A stretch of 64,000 nt of DNA, taken from Dallia pectoralis (lineage: Eukaryota > Chordata > Actinopteri > Esociformes > Umbridae). Position numbers and translations under genes: made by a program. A model generated the notes under the pieces. It was given only the letters and a program-made list of their open reading frames with translations. It searched no databases and was not told the origin of the DNA. Location of the stretch: NCBI GenBank assembly GCA_029465975.1, contig CM055728.1:670181-734180 (forward strand), written 5' to 3'. How positions within the stretch are numbered: position 1 is the first letter of the stretch; each line of letters opens with the position of its first letter. This document shows, one piece after another, positions 35,901 through 50,900 of the stretch.

Positions 35901-38900
35901 TTCTGTGTGAATGGTGAGGTGCGTTACCTAGAGGGACTAGTGGATTCTGTGTGAATGGTGAGGTGCGTTACCTAGAGGGACTAGTGGATTCTGTGTGAAT
36001 GGTGAGGTGCGTTACCTAGAGGGACTAGTGGATTCTGTGTGAATGGTGAGGTGCGTTACCTAGAGGGACTAGGTAACGCACGGACTAGTGGATTCTGTGT
36101 GAACGGTGAGGTGCGGTGAGGTGCGTTACCTAGAGGGACTAGTGGATTCTGTGTGAATGGTGAGGTGCGTTACCTAGAGGGACTAGTGGATTCTGTGTGA
36201 ACGGTGAGGTGCGTTACCTAGAGGGACTAGTGGATTCTGTGTGAACGGTGAGGTGCGTTACCTAGATGGACTAGTGGATTCTGTGTGAACGGTGAGGTGC
36301 GTTACCTAGAGGGACTAGTGGATTCTGTGAACGGTGAGGTGCGTTACCTAGAGGGACTAGTGGATTCTGTGTGAACGGTGAGGTGCGTTACCTAGAGGGA
36401 CTAGTGGATTCTGTGTGAACGGTGAGGTGCGTTACCTAGAGGGACTAGTGGATTCTGTGTGAACGGTGAGGTGCGTTACCTAGAGGGACTAGTGGATTCT
36501 GTGTGAACGGTGAGGTGCGTTACCTAGAGGGACTAGTGGATTCTGTGTGAATGGTGAGGTGCGTTACCTAGAGGGACTAGTGGATTCTGTGTTAATGGTG
36601 AGGTGCGTTACCTAGAGGGACTAGTGGATTCTGTGTGAATGGTGAGGTGCGTTACCTAGAGGGACTAGTGGATTCTGTGTTAATGGTGAGGTGCGTTACC
36701 TAGAGGGACTAGTGGATTCTGGAGCAGCAGGAAATTTAATTGACCGTCAAATTGCTACTCAGTTAGGAGTCAAGATGCTTCCTGTTGACCCCCCATTACG
36801 CATTTACTCTCTGGATGTAAAGCCGTTGGGAACAGCTTATATTACGTACCACACAGAAGCTATCACTATGCAGGTAGGAGCAATACGCTCTGAGAGAATT
36901 ATGCTTGATGTTATTAATAGAACTACTTTCGCGATTGGAACAAACTCTTCTTGCTCAGAGGTCATTCATTACACCCAGCATCTGGTATCTCCACACTACA
37001 GACCTAGGATTCATTTTAAAGAGACACCCAGTAACAAGTATCTCCCACTATACATCTAGGATTTGTGACAAAGGACCAGTGTAAGCAGATATTCCAGTAA
37101 AAACATTTGTTTCAAGCTACAATAATAATTTGCGACATTAACAATGTTTTGTGTACAATCAATATTGTATTTCTGATCAATTTCATGTTATTTCAATAGA
37201 CCGAAAATTAGCTTTTCTTTAAAAAAACAAGGAAAAATGTGTGTTTATATATAGTTGTCAACTCACCACATTGGGGTTGTATGGAGGTGTGATTCGCTTG
37301 TGGTACAGGTCATCCCAGTTAATAGAGGAGAAGAAGACATGGTTCTTGATTTCTAACTGTTAAGACAAGAGTCAAAGACGATATAAGCAGTGTATAACAT
37401 AAGCAGCATTATTTATAATAGAACCCTAACCCTAATGTGCTTTACAAAGAAAATAAATGTCATATTTATCCTCAATTAACTAGTTTCACAAATCTCTTTA
37501 CTGCACAGCCTGTTCTACCAAGGTCCCCAATGGGTCCAAACAGGTTATTCTGTATTAAAAAGGTCTTTAGAACATCTTCCCCAATAGTTAAAGGTATTTA
37601 GAACCTCTCCCTCAGTAGAGTTAAAGGTCTTTAGAACCTCTCCTCCAACACAGTTAAAGGTCTTTAGAACTTAATCCCCAATATAGTTAAAGGTCTTTAG
37701 AACCTCTTCCTCAATAGAGTTAAAGGTCTTTAGAACCTCTCCCTCAATATAGTTAAAGCTCTTCAGAACCTCTCCCTCAATAGTTAAAGGTCTTTAGAAC
37801 CTCTCCCCCAATAGAGTTAAAGGTATTTAGAACCTCTCCCCCAGTAGAGTTAAAGGTCTTTCGAACCTCTTCCTCAATAGAGTTAAAGGTCTTTAGAACC
37901 TCTTCCTCAATAGAGTTAAAGGTCTTTAGAACCTCTCCCTCAATAGAGTTAAAGGTCTTCAGAACCTCTCCCTCAATAGTTAAAGGTCTTTAGAACCTCT
38001 CCCCCAATAGAGTTAAAGGTATTTAGAACCTCTCCCCCAGTAGAGTTAAATTTATTTTAGAACCTCTCCCCCAGTAGAGTTAAAGGTCTTTAGAACCTCT
38101 CCCCCAGTAGAGTTAAATTTATTTTAGAACCTCTCCCCCAATAGAGTTAAAGGTATTTAGAACCTCTCCCCCAGTAGAGTTAAATTTATTTTAGAACCTC
38201 TCCCCCAGTAGAGTTAAAGGTCTTTAGAACCTCTCCCCCAGTAGAGTTAAATTTATTTTAGAACCTCTCCCCCAATAGAGTTAAAGGTATTTAGAACCTC
38301 TCCCCCAGTAGAGTTAAATTTATTTTAGAACCTCTCCCCCAGTAGAGTTAAAGGTCTTTAGCAAAAACATGGGTTGCTTTTTATTTAGTTGGTTTTGGGG
38401 TTTTCAGATCCAACCCATTGTGCATGGAGAGGATATTACCAGCCACTCACAAAATCTGCAATGGCTCCCAGCCTACGGTGCTGATCCTTCTGCAACAGGC
38501 CCCGAAGCAGACTGCACACAGCGTCTGATTTGCCTGGGGGAAGTGGCAGAGGCTTGTGCAGGATGCCATCATACATCTCAGAAACGTCCCGGCTGTAAAA
38601 AGGGGGCTGGAGACACAAAGACAGGCTTAAGTGAAACAGAGAAAGCAACATCACAGTATTGTAACAGACAACTAGAGCAAGCCTACACATACAGGGGTAG
38701 CTAGCTAGCGTGCTAACATGCTAACATTAGTTGTTTAAGTGTGAGCCTACACATACAGGGGTAGCTAACTAGCTAGCGTGCTAACGCGCTAACATGCTAA
38801 CTTCAGTTGTTTGAGTGTATGCGTGCACATACAGGAGTAGCTAGCTAGCGCGCTAACATGCTAATATTAGTTGTTTGAGGGTGAGCCTACACATACAGGG

Positions 38901-41900
38901 GTAGCTAACTAGCTAGCGCGCTAACATGCTAACGTCAGTTGTTTGAGTGTATGCGTGCACATACAGGAGTAGCTAGCTAGCGCGCTAACATGCTAACATT
39001 ATTTGTTTGAGGGTGAGCCTACACATATAGGGGTAGCTAACTATCTAGCGTGCTAACGCACTAACATGCTAACGTCAGTTGTTTGAGTGTATGCATGCGT
39101 ATACAGGAGTAGCTAGCTAGCGCGCTAACATGCTAACATTTGTTGTTTGAGTGTGAGTCTAAACATACAGCAGGTGCTAACTGGCACTCGAGCATTAGAT
39201 GTTTTGAGTGTAAACTGCCCAGAAACAGCCAGCCTACACATTCACCATACAGCAATAGCTTGCTGTAGCAAAGCAAACGGTGTTAGTTAAATAGATTCAC
39301 GCATTGGTCGTCTTCGACCAGCTATACTATCTAACTATAAGTCTCACAGTTTAAATACGTATTGTAGGCGCTATCACAGTTTACAAGCAGGCAAAAAAAC
39401 GACTATCTAGCCAAGCATTTCTAGAAGCTGGATTCAATTGCATACAATGGCAATGGGGATGCGCGATTTGGAAACAAAAGGGCATATTGTAATAACTGTT
39501 TATGTTACAGCTTATATTTTTAGATTTGTAATGACAGCGCTAATAGCTGAACACTTTGATGTTTATGTGCTGACACTTTTGACATTTATGTGTGTGGACC
39601 TGAAACTGTAGGAGCAGTGGCAGTTTACAAATGTTCTCCACATTTTCAGCTGAAGCAGCACTGACACTCAATTTGTGAACGTTAAGTTCATTAATGTATT
39701 TCAATGAGGATTATTAGCGACAATATCGTTAATATTTCATAAACTACATAACGGAACCTTCTAGAAAAAAATAATAATAATGTTCGGGACGCACATTTTG
39801 ACACCTTCTTTGTTCATGTAGTGCAAAAACTGTGGGAGGAGATAGGGTGGTCAAAAAGTGATATAAGTTTAATAATAATAATATATATGTAAGATTACAA
39901 TATGTGAGCTTGACCATTGTCAAGCACACATAATAACACAACAAAACTGTAACAGACAGCATCACCTCACTACTGTAACAGACAGCAACACCTCACTACT
40001 GTAACAGACAGCATCACCTCACTACTGTAACAGACAGCATCACCTCACCACTGTAACAGACAGCATCACCTCACTACTGTAACAGACAGCAACACCTCAC
40101 CACTGTAACAGACAGCATCACCTCACCACTGTAACAGACAGCAACACCTCACTAATGTAACAGACAGCATCACCTCACTACTGTAACAGACAGCATCACC
40201 TCACTACTGTAACAGACAGCAACACCTCACTACTGTAACAGACAGCATCACCTCACTACTGTAACAGACAGCATCACCTCACTACTGTAACAGACAGCAA
40301 CACCTCACTACTGTAACAGACAGCAACACCTCACTACTGTAACAGACAGCAACACCTCACTACTGTAACAGACAGCAACACCTCACTACTGTAACAGACA
40401 GCATCACAGCAGTACGGTAACAGACAGCAACACCTCACTACTGTAACAGACAGCATCACCTCACCACTGTAACAGACAGCAACACCTCACCACTGTAACA
40501 TACATCATCACCTCACTACTGTAACAGACAGCATCACCTCACCACTGTAACAGACAGCAACACCTCACCACTGTAACAGACAGCCACACCTCACTACTGT
40601 AACAGACAGCCACACCTCACTACTGTAACAGACAGCAACACCTCACTACTGTAACAGACAGCATCACCTCACTACTGTAACAGACAGCATCACCTCACTA
40701 CTGTAACAGACAGCATCACCTCACTACTGTAACAGACAGCCACACCTCACTACTGTAACAGACAGCATCACCTCACTACTGTAACAGACAGCATCACCTC
40801 ACTACTTTAACAGACAGCATCACCTCACTACTGTAACAGACAGCAACACCTCACTACTGTAACAGACAGCAACACCTCACTACTGTAACAGACAGCAACA
40901 CCTCACTACTGTAACAGACAGCAACACCTCACTACTGTAACAGACAGCATCACAGCAGTACGGTAACAGACAGCAACACCTCACTACTGTAACAGACAGC
41001 CACACCTCACTACTGTAACAGACAGCATCACAGCAGTACTGTAACAGACAGCAGACACACCTCACTACTGTAACAGACAGCAACACCTCACTACTGTAAC
41101 AGTCAGCAACACCTCACTACTGTAACAGACAGCAACACCTCACTACTGTAACAGACAGCATCACCTCACTACTGTAACAGACAGCATCACCTCACTACTG
41201 TAACAGACAGCATCACCTCACTACTGTAACAGACAGCACACCTCACCACTGTAACAGACAGCACACCTCACTACTGTAACAGACAGCCACACCTCACCAC
41301 TGTAACATACATCATCACCTCACTACTGTAACAGACAGCATCACCTCACTACTGTAACAGACAGCAACACCTCACCACTGTAACAGACAGCATTACCTCA
41401 CTACTGTAACAGACAGCCACACCTCACTACTGTAACAGACAGCAACACCTCACTACTGTAACAGACAGCATCACCTCACTACTGTAACAGACAGCATCAC
41501 CTCACTACTGTAACAGACAGCATCACCTCACTACTGTAACAGACAGCCACACCTCACTACTGTAACAGACAGCATCACCTCACTACACTAACAGACAGCA
41601 TCACCTCACTACTGTAACAGACAGCATCACCTCACTACTGTAACAGACAGCAACACCTCACTACTGTAACAGACAGCAACACCTCACTACTGTAACAGAC
41701 AGCAACACCTCACTACTGTAACAGACAGCAACACCTCACTACTGTAACAGACAGCATCACAGCAGTACGGTAACAGACAGCAACACCTCACTACTGTAAC
41801 AGACAGCCACACCTCACTACTGTAACAGACAGCCACACCTCACTACTGTAACAGACAGCAACACCTCACTACTGTAACAGACAGCAACACCTCACTACTG

Positions 41901-44900
41901 TAACAGTCAGCAACACCTCACTACTGTAACAGACAGCAACACCTCACTACTGTAACAGACAGCATCACCTCACTACTGTAACAGACAGCAACACCTCACT
42001 ACTGTAACAGACAGCATCACCTCACTACTGTAACAGACAGCATCACCTCACTACTGTAACAGACAGCAACACCTCACTACTGTAACAGACAGCAACACCT
42101 CACTACTGTAACAGACAGCAACACCTCACTACTGTAACAGACAGCAACACCTCACTACTGTAACAGACAGCATCACCTCACTACTGTAACAGACAGCATC
42201 ACCTCACTACTGTAACAGACAGCAACACCTCACCACTGTAACAGACAGCATTACCTCACTACTGTAACAGACAGCCACACCTCACTACTGTAACAGACAG
42301 CAACACCTCACTACTGTAACAGACAGCAACACCTCACCACTGTAACATACAGCATCACCTCACTACTGTAACAGACAGCAACACCTCACTACTGTAACAG
42401 ACAGCATCACCTCACTACTGTAACAGACAGCATCACCTCACTACTGTAACAGACAGCAACACCTCACTACTGTAACAGACAGCAACACCTCACCACTGTA
42501 ACATACAGCATCACCTCACTACTGTAACAGACAGCATCACCTCACTACTGTAACAGACAGCAACACCTCACTACTGTAACAGACAGCAACACCTCACTAC
42601 TGTAACAGACAGCAACACCTCACTACTGTAACAGACAGCAACACCTCACTACTGTAACAGACAGCAACACCTCACTACTGTAACAGACAGCATCACAGCA
42701 GTACGGTAACAGACAGCATCACAGCAGTACGGTAACAGACAGCAACACCTCACTACTGTAACAGACAGCCACACCTCACTACTGTAACAGACAGCAACAC
42801 CTCACTACTGTAACAGACAGCCACACCTCACTACTGTAACAGACAGCAACACCTCACTACTGTAACAGACAGCAACACCTCACTACTGTAACAGACAGCA
42901 ACACCTCACTACTGTAACAGACAGCATCACAGCAGTACGGTAACAGACAGTACTGCTAACTTTATTATTTTGGCTATTTGATGCACATATGTGAGTTGGA
43001 CTCACTAAGTCCAGTAGCCATTAAAGATTGAACAAACATACAAGACTGTAGATCATCTCATAAAGAACAGCTCCCAAACACCACCAATCCACTGTACGGT
43101 CATATGGTTCCTTACGCAGAACCTCAGGGGCCAAATACTGCAGAGAGAGAGAGAGGGAAAGAAAGAGGGGGAGGGAGAGAGGGAGAGAGAGTGATGAAGA
43201 AACTGTTAGAAAGTCGTATGTAATATGTAAATATTACACATACAGCATCACAGAGCACAGACACAATTTCTGGACTATACCTCACCTCAGGTGTTCCACA
43301 GAAAGTAGATGTGGTGGTCTCAGGCTCCACCCCCTCTTTACACAGCCCAAAGTCTGTAAGTACCACGTGGCCCTGTGACACACACATTTTAATATTACAC
43401 AGACAGATAGACCTTATTTGATCCTGTATTGTGAAATCTTTATCCATAATCTCCAGGACGATAAGAAAGTGAGCTCAAGTGAGGTGTTGGGAACAATACA
43501 ACTCAACTGCATCCACTTATGAGAGGAAACATACCTGAAAATCTAAGAGAATATTCTCTGGCTTCAGATCTCTACATGAGAACAGAAAAAAAGATTTTGC
43601 AGAGCCTTCGTTACAACTTAAAGATGCTGTTGTTCAGGGAATGTACTGTTGCCAACCGACCTGTAAACTATGTTAAGGGAGTGAAGGTAGCCGATGGCAC
43701 TGGCAACTTCAGCAGCATAGAACCTAGCTCTGGGCTCAGAGAAGCATCTTTCCCTCTGTAGGTGGAAGAAGAGCTACAAGACCAAAATATACAAGTTACA
43801 AAACTGTTTCTGGTTTACATGTTTGTCATCACAGATTATTTTATTCAGAGTGAGGTAAATTATAGATAGTTGATGGTTTACATCGCTTTAAAGTGAGTAG
43901 TGGATTTATGAGGCCATTGCCAGCTGCAGTGGCCTGTTAACATGAGTAAAGGGATCTTTGGTGACCACAGAGATTCAAGATACCAATTTAACATCCTGTC
44001 TAAAAAACGATATTCTACAAGGTGTAATGTCCTGAAACATTATGGTTTAATCTAATTAAACGGTATTCTACAAGGTGTAATGTCCTGAAACATTATGGTT
44101 TAATCTAATTAAACGGTATTCTACAAGGTGTAATGTCCTGAAACATTATGGTTTGATCTTATTAAACGGTATTCTACAAGGTGTAATGTCCTGAAACATT
44201 ATGGTTTAATCTAATGAAACGGTATTCTACAAGGTGTAATGTCCTGAAACATTATGGTTTAATCTAATTAAACGGTATTCTACAAGGTGTAATGTCCTGA
44301 AACATTATGGTTTAATCTAATTAAACGGTATTCTACAAGGTGTAATGTCCTGAAACATTATGGTTTAATCTAATGAAACGGTATTCTACAAGGTGTAATG
44401 TCCTGAAACATTATGGTTTGATTAAACGGTATTCTACAAGGTGTAATGTCCTGAAACATTATGGTTTGATCTAATTAAACGGTATTCTACAAGGTGTAAT
44501 GTCCTGAAACATTATGGTTTAATCTAATTAAACGGTATTCTACAAGGTGTAATGTCCTGAAACATTATGGTTTGATCTAATTAAACGGTATTCTACAAGG
44601 TGTAATGTCCTGAAACATTATGGTTTAATCTAATTAAACGGTATTCTACAAGGTGTAATGTCCTGAAACATTATGGTTTAATCTAATTAAACGGTATTCT
44701 ACAAGGTGTAATGTCCTGAAACATTATGGTTTAATCTAATTAAACGTTATTCTACAAGGTGTAATGTCCTGAAACATTATGGTTTAATCTAATTAAACGA
44801 TATTCTACAAGGTGTAATGTCCTGAAACATTATGGTTTAATCTAATTAAACGTTATTCTACAAGGTGTAATGTCCTGAAACATTATGGTTTAATCTAATT

Positions 44901-47900
44901 AAACGATATTCTACAAGGTGTAATGTCCTGAAACATTATGGTTTAATCTAATTAAACGGTATTCTACAAGGTGTAATGTCCTGAAACATTATGGTTTAAT
45001 CTTATTAAACGTTATTCTACAAGGTGTAATGTCCTGAAACATTATGGTTTAATCTAATTAAACGGTATTCTACAAGGTGTAATGTCCTGAAACATTATGG
45101 TTTAATCTAATTAAACGGTATTCTACAAGGTGTAATGTCCTGAAACATTATGGTTTAATTAAACGTTATTATAAAAGGTGTAATGTCCTGAAACATTATG
45201 GTTTAATCTAATTAAACGGTATTCTACAAGGTGTAATGTCCTGAAACATTATGGTTTGATCTAATTAAACGGTATTCTACAAGGTGTAATGTCCTGAAAC
45301 ATTATGGTTTAATCTAATTAAACGGTATTCTACAAGGTGTAATGTCCTGAAACATTATGGTTTAATCTAATTAAACGATATTCTACAAGGTGTAATGTCC
45401 TGAAACATTATGGTTTAATCTTATTAAACGGTATTCTACAAGGTGTAATGTCCTGAAACATTATGGTTTGATCTTATTAAACGTTATTCTACAAGGTGTA
45501 ATGTCCTGAAACATTATGGTTTAATCTAATTAAACGGTATTCTACAAGGTGTAATGTCCTGAAACATTATGGTTTAATCTAATTAAACGTTATTCTACAA
45601 GGTGTAATGTCCTGAAACATTATGGTTTGATTTTATTAAACGTTATTCTACAAGGTGTAATGTCCTGAAACATTATGGTTTAATCTAATTAAACGGTATT
45701 CTACAAGGTGTAATGTCCTGAAACATTATGGTTTGATCTAATTAAACGGTATTCTACAAGGTGTAATGTCCTGAAACATTATGGTTTAATCTAATTAAAC
45801 GGTATTCTACAAGGTGTAATGTCCTGAAACATTATGGTTTAATCTAATTAAACGTTATTCTACAAGGTGTAATGTCCTGAAACATTATGGTTTAATCTAA
45901 TTAAACGTTATTCTACAAGGTGTAATGTCCTGAAACATTATGGTTTAATCTAATTAAACGGTATTCTACAAGGTGTAATGTCCTGAAACATTATGGTTTA
46001 ATCTAATTAAACGGTATTCTACAAGGTGTAATGTCCTGAAACATTATGGTTTAATCTAATTAAACGGTATTCTACAAGGTGTAATGTCCTGAAACATTAT
46101 GGTTTAATCTAATTAAACGGTATTCTACAAGGTGTAATGTCCTGAAACATTATGGTTTGATCTTATTAAACGTTATTCTACAAGGTGTAATGTCCTGAAA
46201 CATTATGGTTTAATCTAATTAAACGGTATTCTACAAGGTGTAATGTCCTGAAACATTATGGTTTAATCTAATTAAACGGTATTCTACAAGGTGTAATGTC
46301 CTGAAACATTATGGTTTGATCTTATTAAACGTTATTCTACAAGGTGTAATGTCCTGAAACATTATGGTTTAATCTTAAAACCCAAGGGAACTCCTAACAT
46401 CAGTTCCAGCAGGATCTCTTCCCCATCCAGGCCGTGCTCATATCCAGAGGCATGCATAAGCTGTTAGTATGCTCTGTCACAGCATGTAATAATATTCACT
46501 CTATATTAACTCACGTGTAATAACACTACAATACGGAGACTTTGGAGTGAGCCAATGATTAAATGGAAGACAGAGTGTTTGTCACTCCACCGGCAGGGCC
46601 CAGGACCTGGTGCCTCACTGCTCAACTGCTTCTAGGTTGTTAATAGCTTTGGCAGCTTTAATATAAATAAAGGATTACTTATTAGGTACATAGTTACAGC
46701 CCACTACAGTCCACTCCATTTGCCGTTACAGACAGGCACATGAAACCTCTGGGGTAGGTTAGCTACCTCTCCTCCGTTAACATAGTCCAGGACAAAGTAG
46801 AGCTTCTCTGGTGTCTGGAAGGAATAGTGTAGACCCACAAGGAACGGGTGCTTCAGGCTCTTCAGCAGCACATTTCTCTCTGCCATGATGTTTTTTTGCT
46901 GAACACAAAACATAGCATTGATCAGCGGATACAAGGCAGGACAGACGGATATCAACAACACTGCTTCAGCTTCAGGAACCAGACAGTAGACAAGGATACA
47001 GAGACACAACCTCTTTCCAACAAACTCCTATATTTGACATTTTAGTCATCTAGCTGATGCCCTTAGTAACAGTGACATATATAACAATAATGATTACATA
47101 CTGTACATATTGTATCGGTGGTACATCTATATGTTTATTTTACAGGACACCCAGGTTAAATTGGACATTTAGCCAGGATACCCAGGTTAAATTGGACATT
47201 TAGCCAGGACACCCAGGTTAAATTGGACATTTAGCCAGGACACCCAGGTTAAATTGGACATTTAGCCAGGACACCCAGGTTAAATTGGACATTTAGCCAG
47301 GACACCCAGGTTAAATTGGACATTTAGCCAGGACACCCAGGTTAAATTGGACATTTAGCCAGGACACCCAGGTTAAATTGGACATTTAGCCAGGACACCC
47401 AGGTTAAATTGGACATTTAGCCAGGACACCCAGGTTAAATTGGACATTTAGCCAAGACACCCAGGTTAAATTGGACATTTAGCCAGGACACCCAGGTGCA
47501 TTTGGACATTTAGCCAGGACACCCAGGTTAAATTGGACATTTAGCCAGGACACCCAGGTTAAATTGGACATTTAGCCAGGACACCCAGGTGCATTTGGAC
47601 ATTTAGCCAGGACACCCAGGTTAAATTGGACATTTAGCCAGGACACCCAGGTGCATTTGGACATTTAGCCAGGACACCCAGGTGCATTTGGACATTTAGC
47701 CAGGACACCCAGGTTAAATTGAACATTTAGCCAGGACACCCAGGTTAAATTGGACATTTAGCCAGGACACCCAGGTGCATTTGGACATTTAGCCAGGACA
47801 CCCAGGTTAAATTGGACATTTAGCCAGGACACCCAGGTTAAATTGAACATTTAGCCAGGATACCCAGGTTAAATTGGACATTTAGCCAGGACACCCAGGT

Positions 47901-50900
47901 TAAATTGGACATTTAGCCAGGACACCCAGGTTAAATTGGACATTTAGCCAGGACACCCAGGTTAAATTGGACATTTAGCCAGGACACCCAGGTTAAATTG
48001 GACATTTAGCCAGGACACCCAGGTTAAATTGGACATTTAGCCAGGACACCCAGGTTAAGTTGGACATTTAGCCAAGACACCCAGGTTAAATTGGCCATTT
48101 GGCCAGGACACCCAGGTTAAATTGGACATTTAGCCAGGACACCCAGGTTAAATTGGAAATTTAGCCAGGACACCAAGGTTAAATTAGACATTTAGCCAGG
48201 ACACCCAGGTTAAATTGGACATTTAGCCAAGACACCCAGGTTAAATTGGCCATTAAGCCAGGACACCCAGGTTAAATAGGACATTTAGCCAGGACACCCA
48301 GGTTAAATTGGACATTTAGCCAGGACACCCAGGTTAAATTGGACATTTAGCCAGGACACCCAGGTTAAATTGGACATTTAGCCAGGACACCCAGGTTAAA
48401 TTGGACATTTAGCCAGGACACCCAGGTTAAATTGGACATTTAGCCAGGACACCCAGGTTAAATTGGACATTTAGCCAGGACACCCAGGTTAAATTGGACA
48501 TTTAGCCAGGACACCCAGGTTAAATTGGACATTTAGCCAGGACACCCAGGTTAAATTGGACATTTAGCCAGGACACCCAGGTTAAATTGGACATTTAGCC
48601 AGGACACCCAGGTTAAATTGGACATTTAGCCAGGACACCCAGGTTAAATTGGACATTTAGCCAGGACACCCAGGTTAAATTGGACATTCAGCCAGGACAC
48701 CCAGGTTAAATTGGACATTCAGCCAGGACACCCAGGTTAATTTGGACATTTAGCCAGGACACCCAGGTTAAATTGGACATTTAGCCAGGACACCCAGGTT
48801 AAATTAGACATTTAGCCAGGACACCCAGGTTAAATTGGACATTTAGCCAGGACACCCAGGTTAAATTGGACATTTAGCCAGGACACCCAGGTTAAATTGG
48901 ACATTTAGCCAGGACACCCAGGTTAAATTGGACATTTAGCCAGGACACCCAGGTTAAATTGGAAATTTAGCCAGGACACCAAGGTTAAATTAGACATTTA
49001 GCCAGGACACCCAGGTTAAATTGGACATTTAGCCAAGACACCCAGGTTAAATTGGCCATTAAGCCAGGACACCCAGGTTAAATTGGACATTTAGCCAGGA
49101 CACCCAGGTTAAATTGGACATTTAGCCAGGACACCCAGGTTAAATTGGACATTTAGCCAGGACACCCAGGTTAAATTGGACATTTAGCCAGGACACCCAG
49201 GTTAAATTGGACATTTAGCCAGGACACCCAGGTTAAATTGGACATTTAGCCAGGACACCCAGGTTAAATTGGACATTTAGCCAGGACACCCAGGTTAAAT
49301 TGGACATTTAGCCAGGACACCCAGGTTAAATTGGACATTTAGCCAGGACACCCAGGTTAAATTGGACATTTAGCCAGGACACCCAGGTTAAATTGGACAT
49401 TTAGCCAGGACACCCAGGTTAAATTGGACATTTAGCCAGGACACCCAGGTTAAATTGGACATTTAGCCAGGACACCCAGGTTAAATTGGACATTTAGCCA
49501 GGACACCCAGGTTAAGTTGGACATTTAGCCAAGACACCCAGGTTAAATTGGCCATTAGGCCAGGACACCCAGGTTAAATTGGACATTTAGCCAGGACACC
49601 CAGGTTAAATTGGAAATTTAGCCAGGACACCAAGGTTAAATTAGACATTTAGCCAGGACACCCAGGTTAAATTGGACATTTAGCCAAGACACCCAGGTTA
49701 AATTGGCCATTAAGCCAGGACACCCAGGTTAAATTGGACATTTAGCCAGGACACCCAGGTTAAATTGGACATTTAGCCAGGACACCCAGGTTAAATTGGA
49801 CATTTAGCCAGGACACCCAGGTTAAATTGGACATTTAGCCAGGACACCCAGGTTAAATTGGACATTTAGCCAGGACACCCAGGTTAAATTGGACATTTAG
49901 CCAGGACACCCAGGTTAAATTGGACATTTAGCCAGGACACCCAGGTTAAATTGGACATTTAGCCAGGACACCCAGGTTAAATTGGACATTTAGCCAGGAC
50001 ACCCAGGTTAAATTGGACATTTAGCCAGGACACCCAGGTTAAATTGGACATTTAGCCAGGACACCCAGGTTAAATTGGACATTTAGCCAGGACACCCAGG
50101 TTAAATTGGACATTTAGCCAGGACACCCAGGTTAAATTGGACATTTAGCCAGGACACCCAGGTTAAATTGGACATTTAGCCAAGACACCCAGGTTAAATT
50201 GGACATTTAGCCAGGACACCCAGGTTAATTTGGACATTTAGCCAAGACACCCAGGTTAACGCCTTTAAACTTACCGAGCACCATGACGTCTTTACTGAAC
50301 ACATGAGTCATATCACCTGTTTTCTCCAGGTCCCATCCAAAAGATGAGCCGCTACAAATGCATATGTCCCATTCATTGCCCTGTTGCACTGAGATAGAGA
50401 AGAGGACTGGCCACCCCTAAGAGCATGGCTCCTCTCTATGTTTCTTCCTAAATTTGACCCATCAGGGAGTTTTTCCTAGCCGCTGTGTATCAAATTGTTG
50501 ATGCGTGCTCTGTCGGGTTTCAGGTAAAAATGTGATTGACATATTTACAGTCCACTGTATTTCCAGATATATTTTCGTATGATAATATAGACTGTATTTT
50601 TTATTTTGTTGTTTTACTATAAACATGGTATTAATATAAGCTGCATCTTATTAGACACAACATACCCAGCATGGTATGAGTATTTCAGGGGGAGTATTTT
50701 ATATGTACATTTGTAGGCTATTCTCCTGTATAACTAGTGCAATCAATTAAAGTAGATACATAACATTAAGACAAGAGAATAAAAGCGGGTAAAAAAGTAA
50801 GAACTAATTAGTAAATTCAAATGTGTAAAGGGAAGTCTTTTATGGTAAAACATGTTATGGTACAAAAACAAAATACCATTTTATTTTGCAGTTGTTAGTT

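Noticed and set aside
35064..37059. Domesticated gag/protease gene (RTL-like)
   Set aside because: The N-terminus is missing, a frameshift lies near 35400 and a 44-nt array interrupts the protease, so no continuous protein is possible.
38369..38704. 111-codon frame on the + strand
   Set aside because: It is the antisense shadow of SGK2 exon 10.
43519..43761. 80-codon frame on the + strand
   Set aside because: It is the antisense shadow of SGK2 exons 6 and 7.
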